Of a stretch of 64,000 bases of DNA, positions 23,653 through 35,393 are shown piece after piece (position 1 is the first letter of the stretch; every line of letters starts with the position of its first letter). A program made the position numbers and the translations under genes. The stretch covers positions 30,155,285-30,219,284 of the forward strand of contig JAJLRJ010000004.1 of assembly GCA_024195265.1 (NCBI GenBank), in the 5' to 3' direction. This DNA comes from Dendrophyllia cribrosa (taxonomy: Eukaryota > Cnidaria > Anthozoa > Scleractinia > Dendrophylliidae). The notes under the pieces are model-generated. The model was not told the DNA's origin and did no database searches. It saw only the letters and a list, made by a program, of their open reading frames with translations.

Positions 23653-24005
23653 CAGCCATGCTCCGTCACGCGTGACCAGTAATCCACAAACCGGAAATGA
23701 ACATTTGAATATTTCTTTGTAACGTCCGAGATTTGAATGAAACCTTGAAGCTCTCTCTGGAAAACACTTTGAAAGTCACGAGTTAACGGAAAAATAACTT
23801 CGCTACACGCATAAAAAACCTATTATTGTTGGGATATGTAACATTTAAAATGAAATGATATTTTGTTGCTCTTTGTTTCCGAAAATGAGGTAAAATTCTC
23901 ACAGGAATTCCGAATCTCGGAATGAATTTACAAAACCGACGCGTAAATTTGAAGACCACATTCAAATTTTCAAAAATACTGGTCACGCGTGACGGAGCAT
24001 GGCTG
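23653..24005. mobile_element. TA-flanked MITE with 30-base perfect inverted ends, copy 1
   Basis: Ends CAGCCATGCTCCGTCACGCG and its exact complement are flanked by TA. The same family is at 54,367-54,717 in the opposite orientation. Tc1/mariner-like by its TA target. Non-coding. Confidence 0.85.
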
Positions 24006-24913
24006 TAATCCTAGAAATGCCACACATGTCAACGTTCTCATGTTCGCTTTAATCACAAAGAAACATGTCACCAATAATGTTTGTTGTTTCACACATAAGG
24101 AGGGGGGGGGGGGGTCTGACCTTAACGTCAAGTCATAGCAAGAGCGAATCGTTCATCGTTTCTCCTCCAGATATGGTTAGCCATTTGTTGCAAAATTCAA
24201 CAACATGTATATTTTTATTTAACAGTTTATATTTATTTTCAACAGGGTATATTTGCATTCAGCGACTTATATTTGTGTTCAACAACATGCATTTTTATTC
24301 AACTTCAACCCATGGTATTGTCATTCAACAGAAATATTCATTTAACTTCAACGCAAACCTTTTTCGTTCAACAGAAATATTCATTTAACTTCAACGCAAA
24401 CCTTTTTCGCTCAACAGAAATATTCATTTAACTTCAACACAAACCTTTTTCGTTCAACAGAAATATTCATTCAACTTCAACGCAAACCTGTAAGCTTTAT
24501 TCACCGCAGGAAATGACATGCATACTAAAATTAACGTTTTGTAAGTTCCCGGACATTCCCAATAATATTCATTCAAAAAAAAAAAAATATTCATTCAACA
24601 AAACCGTCCCGTCCCCCTCCCTACTCCGACGTTACTCTGACCCAGACCCTTAACATTCGCACAACACGTGTTCAAAATGGCGTCGGAAGATGCAAGGGAA
24701 GAACCCCGCCGCGGGGGGTACTTTGCAAATTTTTGGGCGGGGGTGTGCCGCTGGGACTCTGAGACCCTTAACCTATACCAGACCATTTTAGCTGCATTTT
24801 GCAACCCTATTCTAGACCAAAAATATCTGATTACTATACCCTATCCCAGACTAAACTGCCTGAAAACCATACCCTTCACAGCGGCACACACCTATATAGC
24901 TCATATATGGGTT

Positions 24914-25129
<216 letters not shown>

Positions 25130-25317
25130 ATTTCCTTTGAAATATTTCAAGGGAATCATGTGATCAGTAACTGCATAATCAGTAACATAGCTGCCATGAT
25201 CTTGATATTCGGGTTTGTCAAGGAGCTGGATGGCCTTTGGGTGAAATTCTTGTCTCACTGAAGACTTTTTCTTGAAACGCCATGGATGCTGTGTATTCGA
25301 TTTACTTTACCTCTAAG

Positions 25318-25692
25318 TATACCTGCCAACTTTTTCCGAGTGATAGGCGTGAGAATTTTTTCGTAGGAGTGCAGGATTTCCGAAGGTGACCCGACCAAAT
25401 CCGAAGAAAACCCGATCTATTCCGAAGATGTCCGAAGTTGTCCGAAGATCTTCCGAAGAATTTGGAAATTTCCATGGACCTCCTAATTGTGATTTTCAGA
25501 ACGATAAAAACCTACAAAAAAGTGTCATATTTTCATGAACGTAACTGGATCATGCGATCAGTTAAGGCTCATAGCTCAAATCTGTAAATCAGGCGTGAGA
25601 AATTGCTCCATAGGCGTGAGTAGGCGTGAGATCGGTGTTTCGGACTCGCAGGCGTGAGACTTACCCCTAAGGCGTGAGACTTGGCAGGTCTA
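25318..25692. mobile_element. Nested MITE with CCTGCCAA ends
   Basis: Left end TATACCTGCCAACTTTTTCC and right end reading, in reverse, ACCTGCCAAGTCTCACGCC. The interior repeats GGCGTGAGA and TCCGAAGA boxes. It lies inside the 2.27 kb element, so it entered later or was captured. Confidence 0.55.
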
Positions 25693-25697
25693 GACTC

Positions 25698-25997
25698 TTA
25701 GTGCCAGGTTGAAAAGAATTCGACGCCCCAGAAGCCATCGTGAATCCAGGAGTAGAAACAGTTGCGGAAGAAGTCGAAGAAGGACTTGGTAGATTTGCAG
25801 CTAGATACGATGCACCGAAGGATGGAATTTGTTACTTCCCGGCTAGCCGATCGCGCTGAATTCGCTATTAGATCACGAGTTCTCGTAAATAACGAGGTGT
25901 TACTCCCCGATCGTTGAAGAGCAATTTCATTTCGGTCACATTCTCGCACCATTTGTGTCAGTTCTTCCCTTGCATCTTCCGACGCCATTTTGAACAC
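25698..25997 (-). CDS. Unrecognised 99-residue open frame in the palindromic element
   Basis: Starts MFKMASEDAREE in the right arm; the left arm has the same start at 24,668 pointing the other way, but that copy soon enters low-complexity DNA. The protein is charged and Ser/Arg-rich in the middle (SLFTRTRDLIANSARSASRE) with an aromatic C-terminus. No known domain is visible. It could be the first exon of a transposon gene or chance. I cannot assign a function. Confidence 0.3.
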   Translation of the reverse strand: MFKMASEDAREELTQMVRECDRNEIALQRSGSNTSLFTRTRDLIANSARSASREVTNSILRCIVSSCKSTKSFFDFFRNCFYSWIHDGFWGVEFFSTWH

Positions 25998-26450
25998 GTG
26001 TTGTGCGAATGTATAAAAAGGTCTGGGTCTGAGTAACGTCGGAGTAGGGAGGGGGACGGGACGGTTTTGTTGAATGAATATTTTTTTTTGTTGAATGAAT
26101 ATAATTGGGAATGTCCGGGAACTTACAAAACGTTAATTTTAGTATGCATGTCATTTCCTGCGTTGAATAAAGCTTACATTCAGCTGGAATGAATATTTCT
26201 GTTGAACGAAAAAGGTTTGCGTTGAAGTTGAATAAATATTTCTGTTGAACGAAAAAGGTTTTTGTTGAAGTTAAATGAATATTTCTGTTGAACGACAATA
26301 CCATGGGTTGAAGTTGAATAAAAATGCATGTTGTTGAACACAAATATAAGTCGCTGAATGCAAATATACCCTGTTGAAAATAAATATAAACTGTTAAATA
26401 AAAATATACATGTTGTTGAATTTTGCAACAAATGGCTAACCATATCCAGA

Positions 26451-27700
26451 ACCCGGTCCAGAATTCAGTGAAAAACTTTGTTTATCTTAGTGATTCCTTC
26501 TGGTATCTCATGTTGAAGAAGCAGATATTAGTATCATTAGTATCAAGCCGCCAAGTCATTCTACGTACGGGAAGAGTTATTTATATAACACTGGTCAAGA
26601 GCAAGTGGCAAATATTTTAATGCACCTTTCGAGCCGGGCTTTCGGGTCAAGGCCGCAAAAATTGGTGACAAGAAAAGCGATTCATTGTGTGAAGACCAAC
26701 TGTATCATCAAATTTCACTTAAATTAGGCGGAAATATCGATAAATGAAGTGACAAAATTTCAACAACAAGACATCAGTCTGGAATATAAATTTGTGTCAC
26801 GCAAGACAACATCAAGAGAAAATGGTGAATTTCAATTCAAACTCATTACTCAGTATCGCATTGTGCCACACGTTTTATTGGATAATTCTACAAAATAATT
26901 ATTAGTCTTTGCCTAGAACGAGTATTTAGGTCTTGCCTAGGTGCTACATGCAAGAATTTTGGGAAGTTTAAAAGTCGCTATTTCATGCAGCTCGTGTGCC
27001 TCAGTTTAATTAGTAAATTGAACATTTCCAGTTCTCAACGATTACGAACAGAAAAGACCTAAATTATACAGAAGCGGTAAAAGTAGGCAATAAACTACCT
27101 AATCAGTACAAATTTTAAGGTGTTTGTGGCCCGGAGTAATTTTAAACGATTATCAAAATAACCTGTATCACGGCACTCAAAATTTGCATATTTTAATCGT
27201 TTACGGTACACTAGCAGTGAAATGCTCGAAACTGGAGTAAAATAACCTTTCTGCCCATTACAACTGCATTTTAGACAAAGGAAATAGGTACATTTTTGCA
27301 CAAAAACGTAAACGACAGGTATAAACAAGTGGGTAATAGAGAATGTTCAGGGGCGCCAAACGAGGGATGTTCAAGAAAACGCCTGGAATGGCGTTATACT
27401 GTTTTTCCGATATCGTGTTCGTTCCAGCTCTAAAGGAGACTATGTGAAAGCTAATCCAGTTTGAGTTTTTCGGTTCTTATAACTGAATATTTCAGCAGCA
27501 GAAAATCTTAGGAAAAGAAATCTTATCCCATGAATTTACCAGCTGTTTCTCCTTTCCGAAAATCCTAGCTGACATTTTTTATCCATCCAAAAACGTTAAA
27601 TTTTCCAACGTTGCGAAAGTTTAAGGCGGGATTTTGCTTAGAAAAGTAAAATTCTAGTTTTTATTGCAATTCATTACGAATTTTTAAGGCGACTAAGGCC
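26451..27700. repeat. Unit A segment paired with 55,294-56,540, including inverted-repeat arm
   Basis: Non-coding. Within it 26,715-27,275 is the reverse complement of 14,034-14,605. The remainder leads into the minisatellite. No open frame is conserved between the copies. Confidence 0.65.
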
Positions 27701-27704
27701 TTCA

Positions 27705-28071
27705 GAACAGCATTCCGAACAGCTTTCCAAACAGCATTCCGAACAACTTTCCAAACAGCATTCCGAACAGCTTTCCGAACAGCTTTCCACACAGCATTCC
27801 GAACAGCATTCCGAACAACTTTCCGAACAGCTTTCCAAACAGCATTCCGAACAGCATTCCGAACAGCTTTCTGAACAGCTTTCTGAACAGCTTTCCGAAC
27901 AGCATTCCGAACAGCTTTCCGAACAGCTTTCCGAACAGCTTTCTGAACAGCATTCCGAACAGCTTTCTGAACAGCTTTCTGAACAGCTTTCCGAACAGCT
28001 TTCCGAACAGCTTTCTGAACAGCTTTCTGAACAGCTTTTCGAACAGCTTTCCGAACAGCTTTACGAACAGC
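27705..28071. repeat. 12-base minisatellite, unit A left part
   Basis: About 30 copies of TTCCGAACAGCT with variants (ATTCC, TTTCTG). It is cut by the 5.3 kb element and resumes at 33,379. Because 12 is a multiple of three and no unit contains a stop, long false frames (KLFGKLFR-type and KAVRKAVR-type) run through it on both strands. Confidence 0.9.
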
Positions 28072-28109
28072 CAGGGGGGTTGGAAGCCTATCCCATGATG
28101 CAACGCGAA

Positions 28110-29630
28110 TGAAAGACCTGACATTTGCTTCTGGTCGTCGAAGCGATCGCGACCGCGGAGCTGCTGTTCTTCATGTTTTTTACAGTCTTCGAACTACCAT
28201 TTCGCCTTTTATCGTTAGTAACACAACATAACTATGCTGTGAAATCAAAAGCTGTCGGAAAAGGCAATGCTTTTCATGTCATCTCGTTTTAAAAAGTCTT
28301 AAGGAAACCAGAAGGACAAGAAATCAACTTTTGCAAGCTAAGTGTGGGCATTTGTCGACATTTCGTCTGAGTATTTGGTTACAAGGTAAGTTAAGGTTAT
28401 TTGTGCTTCACCCAGGGTATACAAAATGTAATATTACATTTGTATAACTGCAATCCACCGTAGGAAAAAAGATGGCGGCTGTTCATTTTACCACAATACC
28501 TTGCGGACCTAACACAGCAGATAAGGCACAAAGAAAGCCAAATTTTTACAATATTTGTTCCAGTAATAAGGACAATGTGTAGGCTAGGTTTGAAGATTTT
28601 ATAACTTTTCTTTACATTTTTATGAACGTTGTTAAGGTTTTTGTGCGCTAAGAATTATGGGTAAATGTACCAGTCTCCATCTTTTTTCCTACCGAGGATT
28701 GCTGTAATTGATTAATTTAAAAGCCTAAGGCTTTGATTCAGTTTAAGCAGACAATACAATAGGTTGTAGAGGAGAGGTTTCGATAATGTGGCACATGGGA
28801 CAAAACGAGACAACAGTTCAGTAAAAACAGACAGTTAAACATAGTGATTTTATTTCCCTGTATGCTAAGCGATAAATAGATGGTGCCACTGAACATAAAG
28901 TAGAGTTAATTAAAAATACATAGGGGTAGGAGTGTGGTTTATTATCCATGTCAACAAACAGAAACGGGACAAGAACATAACAAAGATGAGACAGTAGTTC
29001 AATAAAGGAGACGGCTGCAATCAGATTGATTTTGATCACATTTATTTAGAGTGAAAATTTTGTGAAAGTGGTGAAGCTAAATAGAAAACCTCAAGTACAC
29101 CATATATGATATTGAATTATACACTATAACAATAATCTCCATTGGGAATGCTTTTTCCATAACTCATTAAAAGTCTTCTTTGTTAATGAAACACTGCAGA
29201 ATTGAGATGTAGCCTCTTGAAAAGTATTCATCAACACAAGGAAAAGAGGATGCAATCCATGTTGGTGTAAACAGATTGGTTTTCTCATCCTTCAAGCGTT
29301 TGATTAAGTTGAAAGGCTAAAATATAAATATTGTGTCTTGAAAATGATACTAGTGTGAGCACCCCATAGCTATTCATTTACAGAGTAGAGAAGAAATTAA
29401 CTATTCTGGTGTAGATTTTAATTTTTACAATTATTATTATAATAGTTCTTTTAATACTCTCATTGTAGGATTTAATTTGAATTTAGTAGTTTTTTATAGA
29501 TAGCATTTTAGAGGTTTATCTTGACCTACATGTATCAGCCAACATATAACGGGGAGGGGAGGTCTCATAGAAGTTTCCTACAGGTCAAAAAACAGCTATT
29601 TAAATAGTCAGCAGTAAATTTAGTGACTTC
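28110..29630. other. Interior of the 5.3 kb element, no gene recognised
   Basis: AT-rich, with GATGGCGGC at about 28,473 and no frame that I can support. Confidence 0.4.
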
Positions 29631-29639
29631 ATTTTTTAT

Positions 29640-30107
29640 TGGGTCTAGTGGCGGTTTGGGGGTTAAGGGCGTTGAAGGACAATGAGGGTTATGAGGTTTT
29701 GTATGTGTAAACATGAGTTTTTATTTTCTTTTGTTCAGATAATTTATAGGAAGATAAGGGGCATATGAAAGGAACCAAAGCAAATTTAGGACAGTTTAAG
29801 CATAGAGTAGACAGGGTTAGAGGGGTTGGGGAAATTTTAGATGGGGGTTGGGTGGTGGATTTGTGGGTTTATGACATATACAGTAAGAAAATAAAAATTT
29901 TGAACATGCATGAAATGCCATTTTATTTAGTGTGCCTACAGAGATGCGAATAAATTAGTAGCGATACTGCTTACATTTTGTTGACTCTTAGTGCTTATTT
30001 GATTTTCTTTTAATTTCCTTTACTAAACTCTTTTCAGAAAGAAAAGGGCATATAAAAGAAACCAAAACAAATTTGAGCTAAACACTAACACTGGAGTTGC
30101 CAGGTTT

Positions 30108-30160
<53 letters not shown>

Positions 30161-30490
30161 TTGGGGGTTAGAGAGTCAATGGGGGTTAGGAGTTTTTATA
30201 TGTGTTTTTTTTTTTTCTTAAATATTATCAGGTTGATAAGGGCATTTAAAAGAATCAAAGCAAACTTGGGTTAAACAATGCATTGAAGTAGGCAGGGTAA
30301 GAGGGGGTTTGTTGATAAAGGATGGTGGGTGGAGGCTTGGGGGTTTAGTGTTTGGTGGGGGAGGGGGAGGTGTAAAGCCGATAAGGGTCTTGATGTTTAG
30401 GTATGTGTGAAATGAGTTTTAATTTTTTTCTGAAATCTCTTGCAGGTAGATAAGAAGCACAAGAAAACAACCAAGGAGAGCAATTAGAGT
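29640..30490 (+). repeat. Degenerate G-rich tandem repeat with units of about 270 bases
   Basis: Three to four units each contain a GGTTTGGGGGTTAAGGG-type segment, then a T-rich run, then CAGATAATTTATAGGAAGAT or a variant, then AAAGGAACCAAAGCAAATT or a variant. Unit copies begin near 29,645, 30,155 and 30,325, with a partial unit near 30,030. A 39-base G run at 30,118-30,156, directly after 13 T, interrupts one unit. Confidence 0.6.
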
Positions 30491-30659
30491 GGAAAAAAAG
30501 CTATTCCGAATGTGAAATATCGGTTTATTAAATGTAAACAGACATATGAATATGATTGCGATTAGCGACAATACTCCATTTATAGGTTGAGTGTAACAAG
30601 CAACAGCAGTGCAGGAAAAATTTTTTTTTTGTTTACAAGAGGTGGCTACTCCAAATCTA

Positions 30660-30992
30660 TTTTCCTGATTAATAAATCAATTTGTCAGTGCCATCCATTA
30701 GTTGCATCTGTGCTGCTATGTGCTTGGCTTCTATTACTACTTTCTTTAGTTGTAAGGCCTTCACTCAAATTGACATAATCTCCTCCTTATGTGATACATA
30801 TCCCTCTTTTTGCTCATTCATGCCAAAGTCCTGTCTGTGTGTATTTTCACTCTCCTGCAGAGCCCTCAGAGCTTGCTGTATGTCATGCTTTTGCTTAGGT
30901 GTGAGTTTCAACAAAAGATATTTTATGTTGTTTGCAAAGCAAAAAATATAATAACTGCAGATTTTCTTGCGTTTCTTTGGTGATTTTTTCAA
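30660..30992 (-). pseudogene. Unrecognised helical open frame
   Basis: Reverse frame with LTPKQKHDIQQALRALQESE and, after one in-frame stop, LKKVVIEAKHIAAQMQLMDG. It is hydrophilic and probably alpha-helical, with a basic start (KKSPKKRKKI). It may be a remnant of a gene carried by the 5.3 kb element. I recognise no family. Confidence 0.25.
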
Positions 30993-31050
30993 GAAGCTCT
31001 CCCAATATTTATTGTGAGATACTTAAGCTACCTTTCACACATTCTTTTTA

Positions 31051-31071
31051 CCCCCCCCCCCCCCCCCCCCC
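31051..31071. repeat. 21-base C run
   Basis: A pure C run inside the 5.3 kb element, on the opposite strand sense to the G runs at 30,118 and 32,149. Confidence 0.9.
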
Positions 31072-31186
31072 ACTTTTTTTCAACATCCCCGCCCCCGGGC
31101 ATACCCCGGGCATTTGACACCTATACTGTCCAGGGAAGAAGGAAATTTGATAATCATAGTCTTCCAAGGGGTGGGGAATCCATGCA

Positions 31187-31371
31187 TACACCTTATTCAT
31201 AAATGGCAGCGGATTTATTATTCTTTTATATTCATGCTAATCAGCCTACCTAGCCTCAATTTAGAGCCAAAATTATTTTGAATTTTGGCCATGCTGACGA
31301 GGCTTGGTAGGCTGATTAGCATGAATATAAAAGAATAATTAATCGGCCGCCATTTATGAATACGGTCTATA
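31187..31371. mobile_element. Foldback MITE, family 2, copy 1
   Basis: Ends TACACCTTATTCATAAATGG face CCATTTATGAATACGG; inner blocks TATTATTCTTTTATATTCAT and its complement. A sister copy lies 0.4 kb away. Non-coding. Confidence 0.75.
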
Positions 31372-31758
31372 AGGGGTGGGAAATTTGAACCCTAGCCTCG
31401 ATTTCCTGTGACATGCCTTGCTTGCATGAGGCATGCTGGAAATCATGGCGGATTGCTGTTATAGAAGATTTTAAAGGAAAGATTGTGCGTACGTGGCTGA
31501 GTGGCTGAAAAGCCAAAGCTTGCGTAAGTTTTGCACTGTATTTGAAGGTATTTAAAATGGTTTTTATCATGCTTTGAATATATGAATATATTATTTTGTG
31601 TTTACAATATTAAATAACAAATGTCAATTACTTTGACCGGCCGCATGTATTTATGCATATTTTAATACATGATGTCAGTAAAAAGGCATGAATGTATGAA
31701 ATGTAGTAATTTAAGTAGGTGGAATGTTTTAGTAGAAAGCTTTAGATGTTGTATGATA

Positions 31759-31941
31759 TACACCTTATTCATAAATGGCGACCGATTTATGATTCTTTTA
31801 TATCTATGTTAATTTGCCTCACTAACCTCATTTTAGCGTGTAAATTCTTTTGAATTTTGCACATGCTAACGAGGCTTGTGAGGCTAAGTAAAATAAATAC
31901 AAAAGAATAATAAATCCGCCGCCATTTATGAATAAGGTGTA
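31759..31941. mobile_element. Foldback MITE, family 2, copy 2
   Basis: Ends TACACCTTATTCATAAATGG and CCATTTATGAATAAGGTGTA. Its interior is diverged from copy 1 (AACGAGGCTTGTGAGGCTAA against GACGAGGCTTGGTAGGCTGA). Two members in one 5.3 kb element suggest the element is a nesting place for them. Confidence 0.75.
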
Positions 31942-32148
31942 TGCAGTATAAAAGCTGTGCATTCAGTGTGTTGTATATATTGATTTCCGCCGCTGCACAC
32001 AAGATTAAAAACAATTATTAAAAGTATAAGTTTAATGCGGGTGGGGGCATTTGATCACCTAGATTGGAGCATTTGAATTGCTTTTTGGCTCAGGGAGGGT
32101 GGAATTTGAACACTAATTTTCTAAATATTCAAATGCCCGAGGGGCTGT

Positions 32149-32181
<33 letters not shown>

Positions 32182-33340
32182 GTTGAAGCTTCGATTTGAC
32201 CGGTACATAAGGAGCCACCGGACCTTAAGTTCAATTATACTTACTTTTTGGGGTGAGTAAAAAATAGTCTGGGTAAATGAAAGTCACCTGCCAAGATGGC
32301 TGGCCAAAAAATATAGGTACCCCTAGATAGGTTGGACCAAGAATGATAATTCTCTTTTAAGTGAACCTACTAAAGAATTAATCAAAACATCATCAAAGTA
32401 ACACATTTCCAGAATAACTACTTAATGATAGAAGTCTTGAAAAAGTTGGTTACCTTCACACTTCAATAACCGCATGAGACTTGATTTCTCTGAAAATCTG
32501 GAAATAGGACTAACTCCTTTTGCTAGACTATCTGGCAGGCTGCAGTTGCCAATAACAACAATAAAACTGAAGCAAGAAACTTCTGTGAATTGAATTGCGG
32601 TCGTCGCAGCTGTATCGAGACAATGTACATTAAGTATTTTGTTCTCCTTAAATGGCTCCTCTTAGGTGGAAGTAAACATCATGCCATCCATGCTGACAAT
32701 TTTAGAACTTTTACAAACTAAGCTGGAAAAAAAGGGTACCATAATTTCTAAGGTTTGATATTGTATCCATTTGGATATCCATTTGAGGGTGGCGGAGGGA
32801 TACATTAATTCCTTTTCGGTGAAATAACACTTTTCGAGCGAATTAATATTCTGTCTTACAAATACGCTACCGTGCGAAAATTATGTGTTAAGCGATAGCC
32901 TTTTGCTCGCAACAATCGGAACCCAACAAAATGCCGAAACTTTTCACTGCCTAGTTTAGTTTTAAAACCTTGGAGAGCTCTGGAGAGATATGATGTTTTA
33001 AGTTGTTATGATATAAAGGAATACGTTATTTATGTTAAAATGTTAGTGACGCTTCGATTAAGGAGGAGGTACAACTTCACTTTCGTGGTATTTTCGGGGA
33101 TGGTCGCCATTTTCCTGCGAGCGGAAAATGATATTTTGTAATGACGAGAAACGAGGATTAAACTTGGAAATATAAATGAAACTCTTACATTGAGGTTCTC
33201 TTCTGTTACCAACGGACTATTTCGCTGATTCCCAAGTCTCCCATAATTAAAACCATAAAATGAGAGTACCGGCAAAATCACCAAAATATGAGATTTTACA
33301 AAAAGTTTGTTTATTTTCTTCAATTGTCGCGGGTAACTCG
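31942..33340. other. Rest of the 5.3 kb element, no gene recognised
   Basis: Holds a 31-base G run at 32,149-32,179 and otherwise AT-rich DNA. The reverse frame at 33,030-33,323 has no recognisable feature. Confidence 0.4.
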
Positions 33341-33378
33341 TTGCGTTGCATCATGGGATAGGCTTCCAACCCCCCCTG

Positions 33379-33512
33379 ACGAACAGCTTTACGAACAGCT
33401 TTCCGAACAGCTTTCCGAACAGCTTTCCGTACAGTTTTCCGTACAGCTTTCCGAACATCTTTCTGAACAGCTTTCCAAACAGCTTTCCGAACAGCTTTCC
33501 GAACAGCTTTCC
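33379..33512. repeat. 12-base minisatellite, unit A right part
   Basis: About 11 copies of TTTCCGAACAGC continuing the array that was split by the 5.3 kb element. It then reads CCGCCGAAACGATTCG, exactly as after the unit B array. Confidence 0.9.
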
Positions 33513-34870
33513 GCCGAAACGATTCGTTGTGTGTTCTCGTGAATGTTTCAAGCATGAGATATAAACTAGACGACCATTCTCGACCAAACAGGAGGGTAAA
33601 ATAAACGCCCAAAAAGCTAGCAAAAAAACCGTACCCAAAAGAATATCGCGAAGTGAAACAAATGAATGCCAGATATTTTGTACTTTATTTAACACACCTT
33701 AACACCTATAACTTAAACCTTAAACCCTATGAGTACACTGCTTAAATAATTTTTTTTTAGCTAGAAATGAGATATACACTCTACGATGTAGAATCCATTT
33801 TTACTTATACTGGGTTTGTTATTAATTGCTTAACTTTTTAGGTACAGAAATCTGGCCATGACATATTTCATCCTGAAATAAAACGAAAAAAAGCTTAGCC
33901 ATTTGGTATATTAAACAAAACTTACTTCTTTAATTCTTTTTTGGGCATTTCTCAGAAAGCAAGGTCTAGTCAATACTTCATCATTAACCGCCTTAAAGAA
34001 TTCTATATTCTATTTCCCTAATAAAACACATTCGCATTCTTGGTGTTGAACTGGAAATAGCTTGCAATGGAGGCCTCGTGCGAAGGAATATCGTTAAAAA
34101 TATTTACATGTGAGAAGATTGCCCAGCATGAGCATCGACTGCAAGCTAGTTCCAGTTCAATGCCAAGCGTACGAATATGGTCTATTTGGACACTGATCGA
34201 ATAATAGTGCGAAGGTAATTGATCTCCTACGCATGCCTATAAAGCTGCCTTCCGCCATACTAATAGGAAGTGCCAGTGCCCTGGTACAATGCATGCGCAT
34301 GCTCAGCTCATCGCTCAGGCGACCTTAAAGAGCTATGTTATCGAATTTCAAACTTCTTTTAAATTTGTTTTCTTTTAACCACAACTTAATCCCGCTGAAA
34401 TTTACCAATAATACTTGCTCATAAATGAGTATTAGTTGGACAAGAAACCTGCCGTAGTTTTTTTTTTTCCCCGCCAGAAGTGCTTTAGTTCGGAAGGGAA
34501 ACATGGACAAAATAAGATCGTGCTTCCAAACGAAAGCGTACATGGAAATTTGAACACTATTAACAGTAGTGTTATTCAATTACAAGATGATAATTTAAGG
34601 GCTTTAGTAAAACTTCGCACAAATCCAAAATGAAAGGTAAAATTTGATTGTTACATAAGTTTCGATTTGGAAGTCATTTTCTATGCAATAAGTAAACACG
34701 TGACATATACATGTATAACTCCGCCGAAAGTCAATTTTTTGTTTTTGTTCGTCTGAACTAAGGTACTGACGGAAGCAAAATATGTCAGATTTCTTTTCTT
34801 ATTAGTGCATATCTATTAGCAAAAAATGAGCTAACTATGACAATTTTTAAGTCCTGCCAGCGATTGCTCG
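33513..34870. other. Unit A DNA upstream of K3's break, shared with unit B
   Basis: Matches 56,770-58,271. Holds a foldback at about 34,030-34,180 whose arms read TTGGTGTTGAACTGGAAATA and AGTTCCAGTTCAATGCC. The GTGCC at 34,270-34,274 is the empty site for a 152-base insertion in unit B. No coding sequence. Confidence 0.6.
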
Positions 34871-34975
34871 AGGCCTCGCATTGCTTAGTGTCCTTGTTGT
34901 AGTAATACCGAGTAATACGAGCCTTGCACGGTCCCACCTCCTTCGGCAGATAACATATTTTTGGCAACTCATTCC
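34871..34975 (-). pseudogene. Truncated Kunitz exon K3 (type I)
   Basis: The exon starts after a CTACAG acceptor and reads ELPKICYLPKEVGPCKARI then TRYYYNKDTKQCEA, where it breaks. The first three cysteines are present and the loop GPCKARI has a P1 Lys. A deletion of about 125 bases, relative to 58,272-58,396 in unit B, removes the last three cysteines and the splice donor. The frame then runs into unrelated intron sequence. It cannot form a Kunitz fold, so it is a broken exon. Unit B's K6 is the sister copy. Confidence 0.85.
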
Positions 34976-35321
34976 CTGTAGAAAGAACAAAATATTTAGT
35001 TTGGGGCAAGACACGAAGTGACATGTACAGCGTAAACGACATCGATTAATTTTCAGTTGTCAATTAATAAAAGGCAGAATATGAGTGACCCCGTCAAACT
35101 TCTTTTCCGGATATTTTGGTAGCGTTTTTGGTTTTGACAATGCACAAAAAACACAAAAGGTTTTTAACTGTGTTCAGGTAATTGCCCGGAGGGGAGGGAA
35201 ACTCTGGTATATTTAGGATAGATGTGTGCCGCGAAGGTTTTTAAACCCTGACAGTATAAAAGAATAGACACCCTGTTTAAGAGAAAAAATATTCTTTTCT
35301 GTTCATGGAAATTTTAGCATA

Positions 35322-35326
35322 ATAAC

Positions 35327-35363
<37 letters not shown>

Positions 35364-35393
35364 TATTATTATTATTATTATTATTATTATTTA
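35322..35393. repeat. Inverted trinucleotide microsatellite
   Basis: A run of TAA/AAT units turns into a run of ATT/TTA units, so the tract can fold on itself. It forms the tail of the LINE fragment. Confidence 0.9.

Larger units (their letters stand above)
28072..33378. mobile_element. 5.3 kb terminal-inverted-repeat element
   Basis: Ends CAGGGGGGTTGGAAGCC match over about 36 bases in inverted orientation, and ACGAACAGC is found directly outside both ends (28,063-28,071 and 33,379-33,387). In unit B the minisatellite is unbroken. The 9-base duplication suggests a Mutator-like element; the CAGGG ends would also suit hAT. No transposase is recognisable, so it is non-autonomous or has captured other DNA. 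It contains G tracts, a G-rich tandem repeat and two related MITEs. Confidence 0.75.

Noticed and set aside
27702..28124. 140-residue reverse frame rich in KLFGKLFR, and similar frames at 33,247-33,695 and 56,498-56,941
   Set aside because: All are readings of the 12-base minisatellite. Several frames on both strands are open at once, as expected from a stop-free period of 12.
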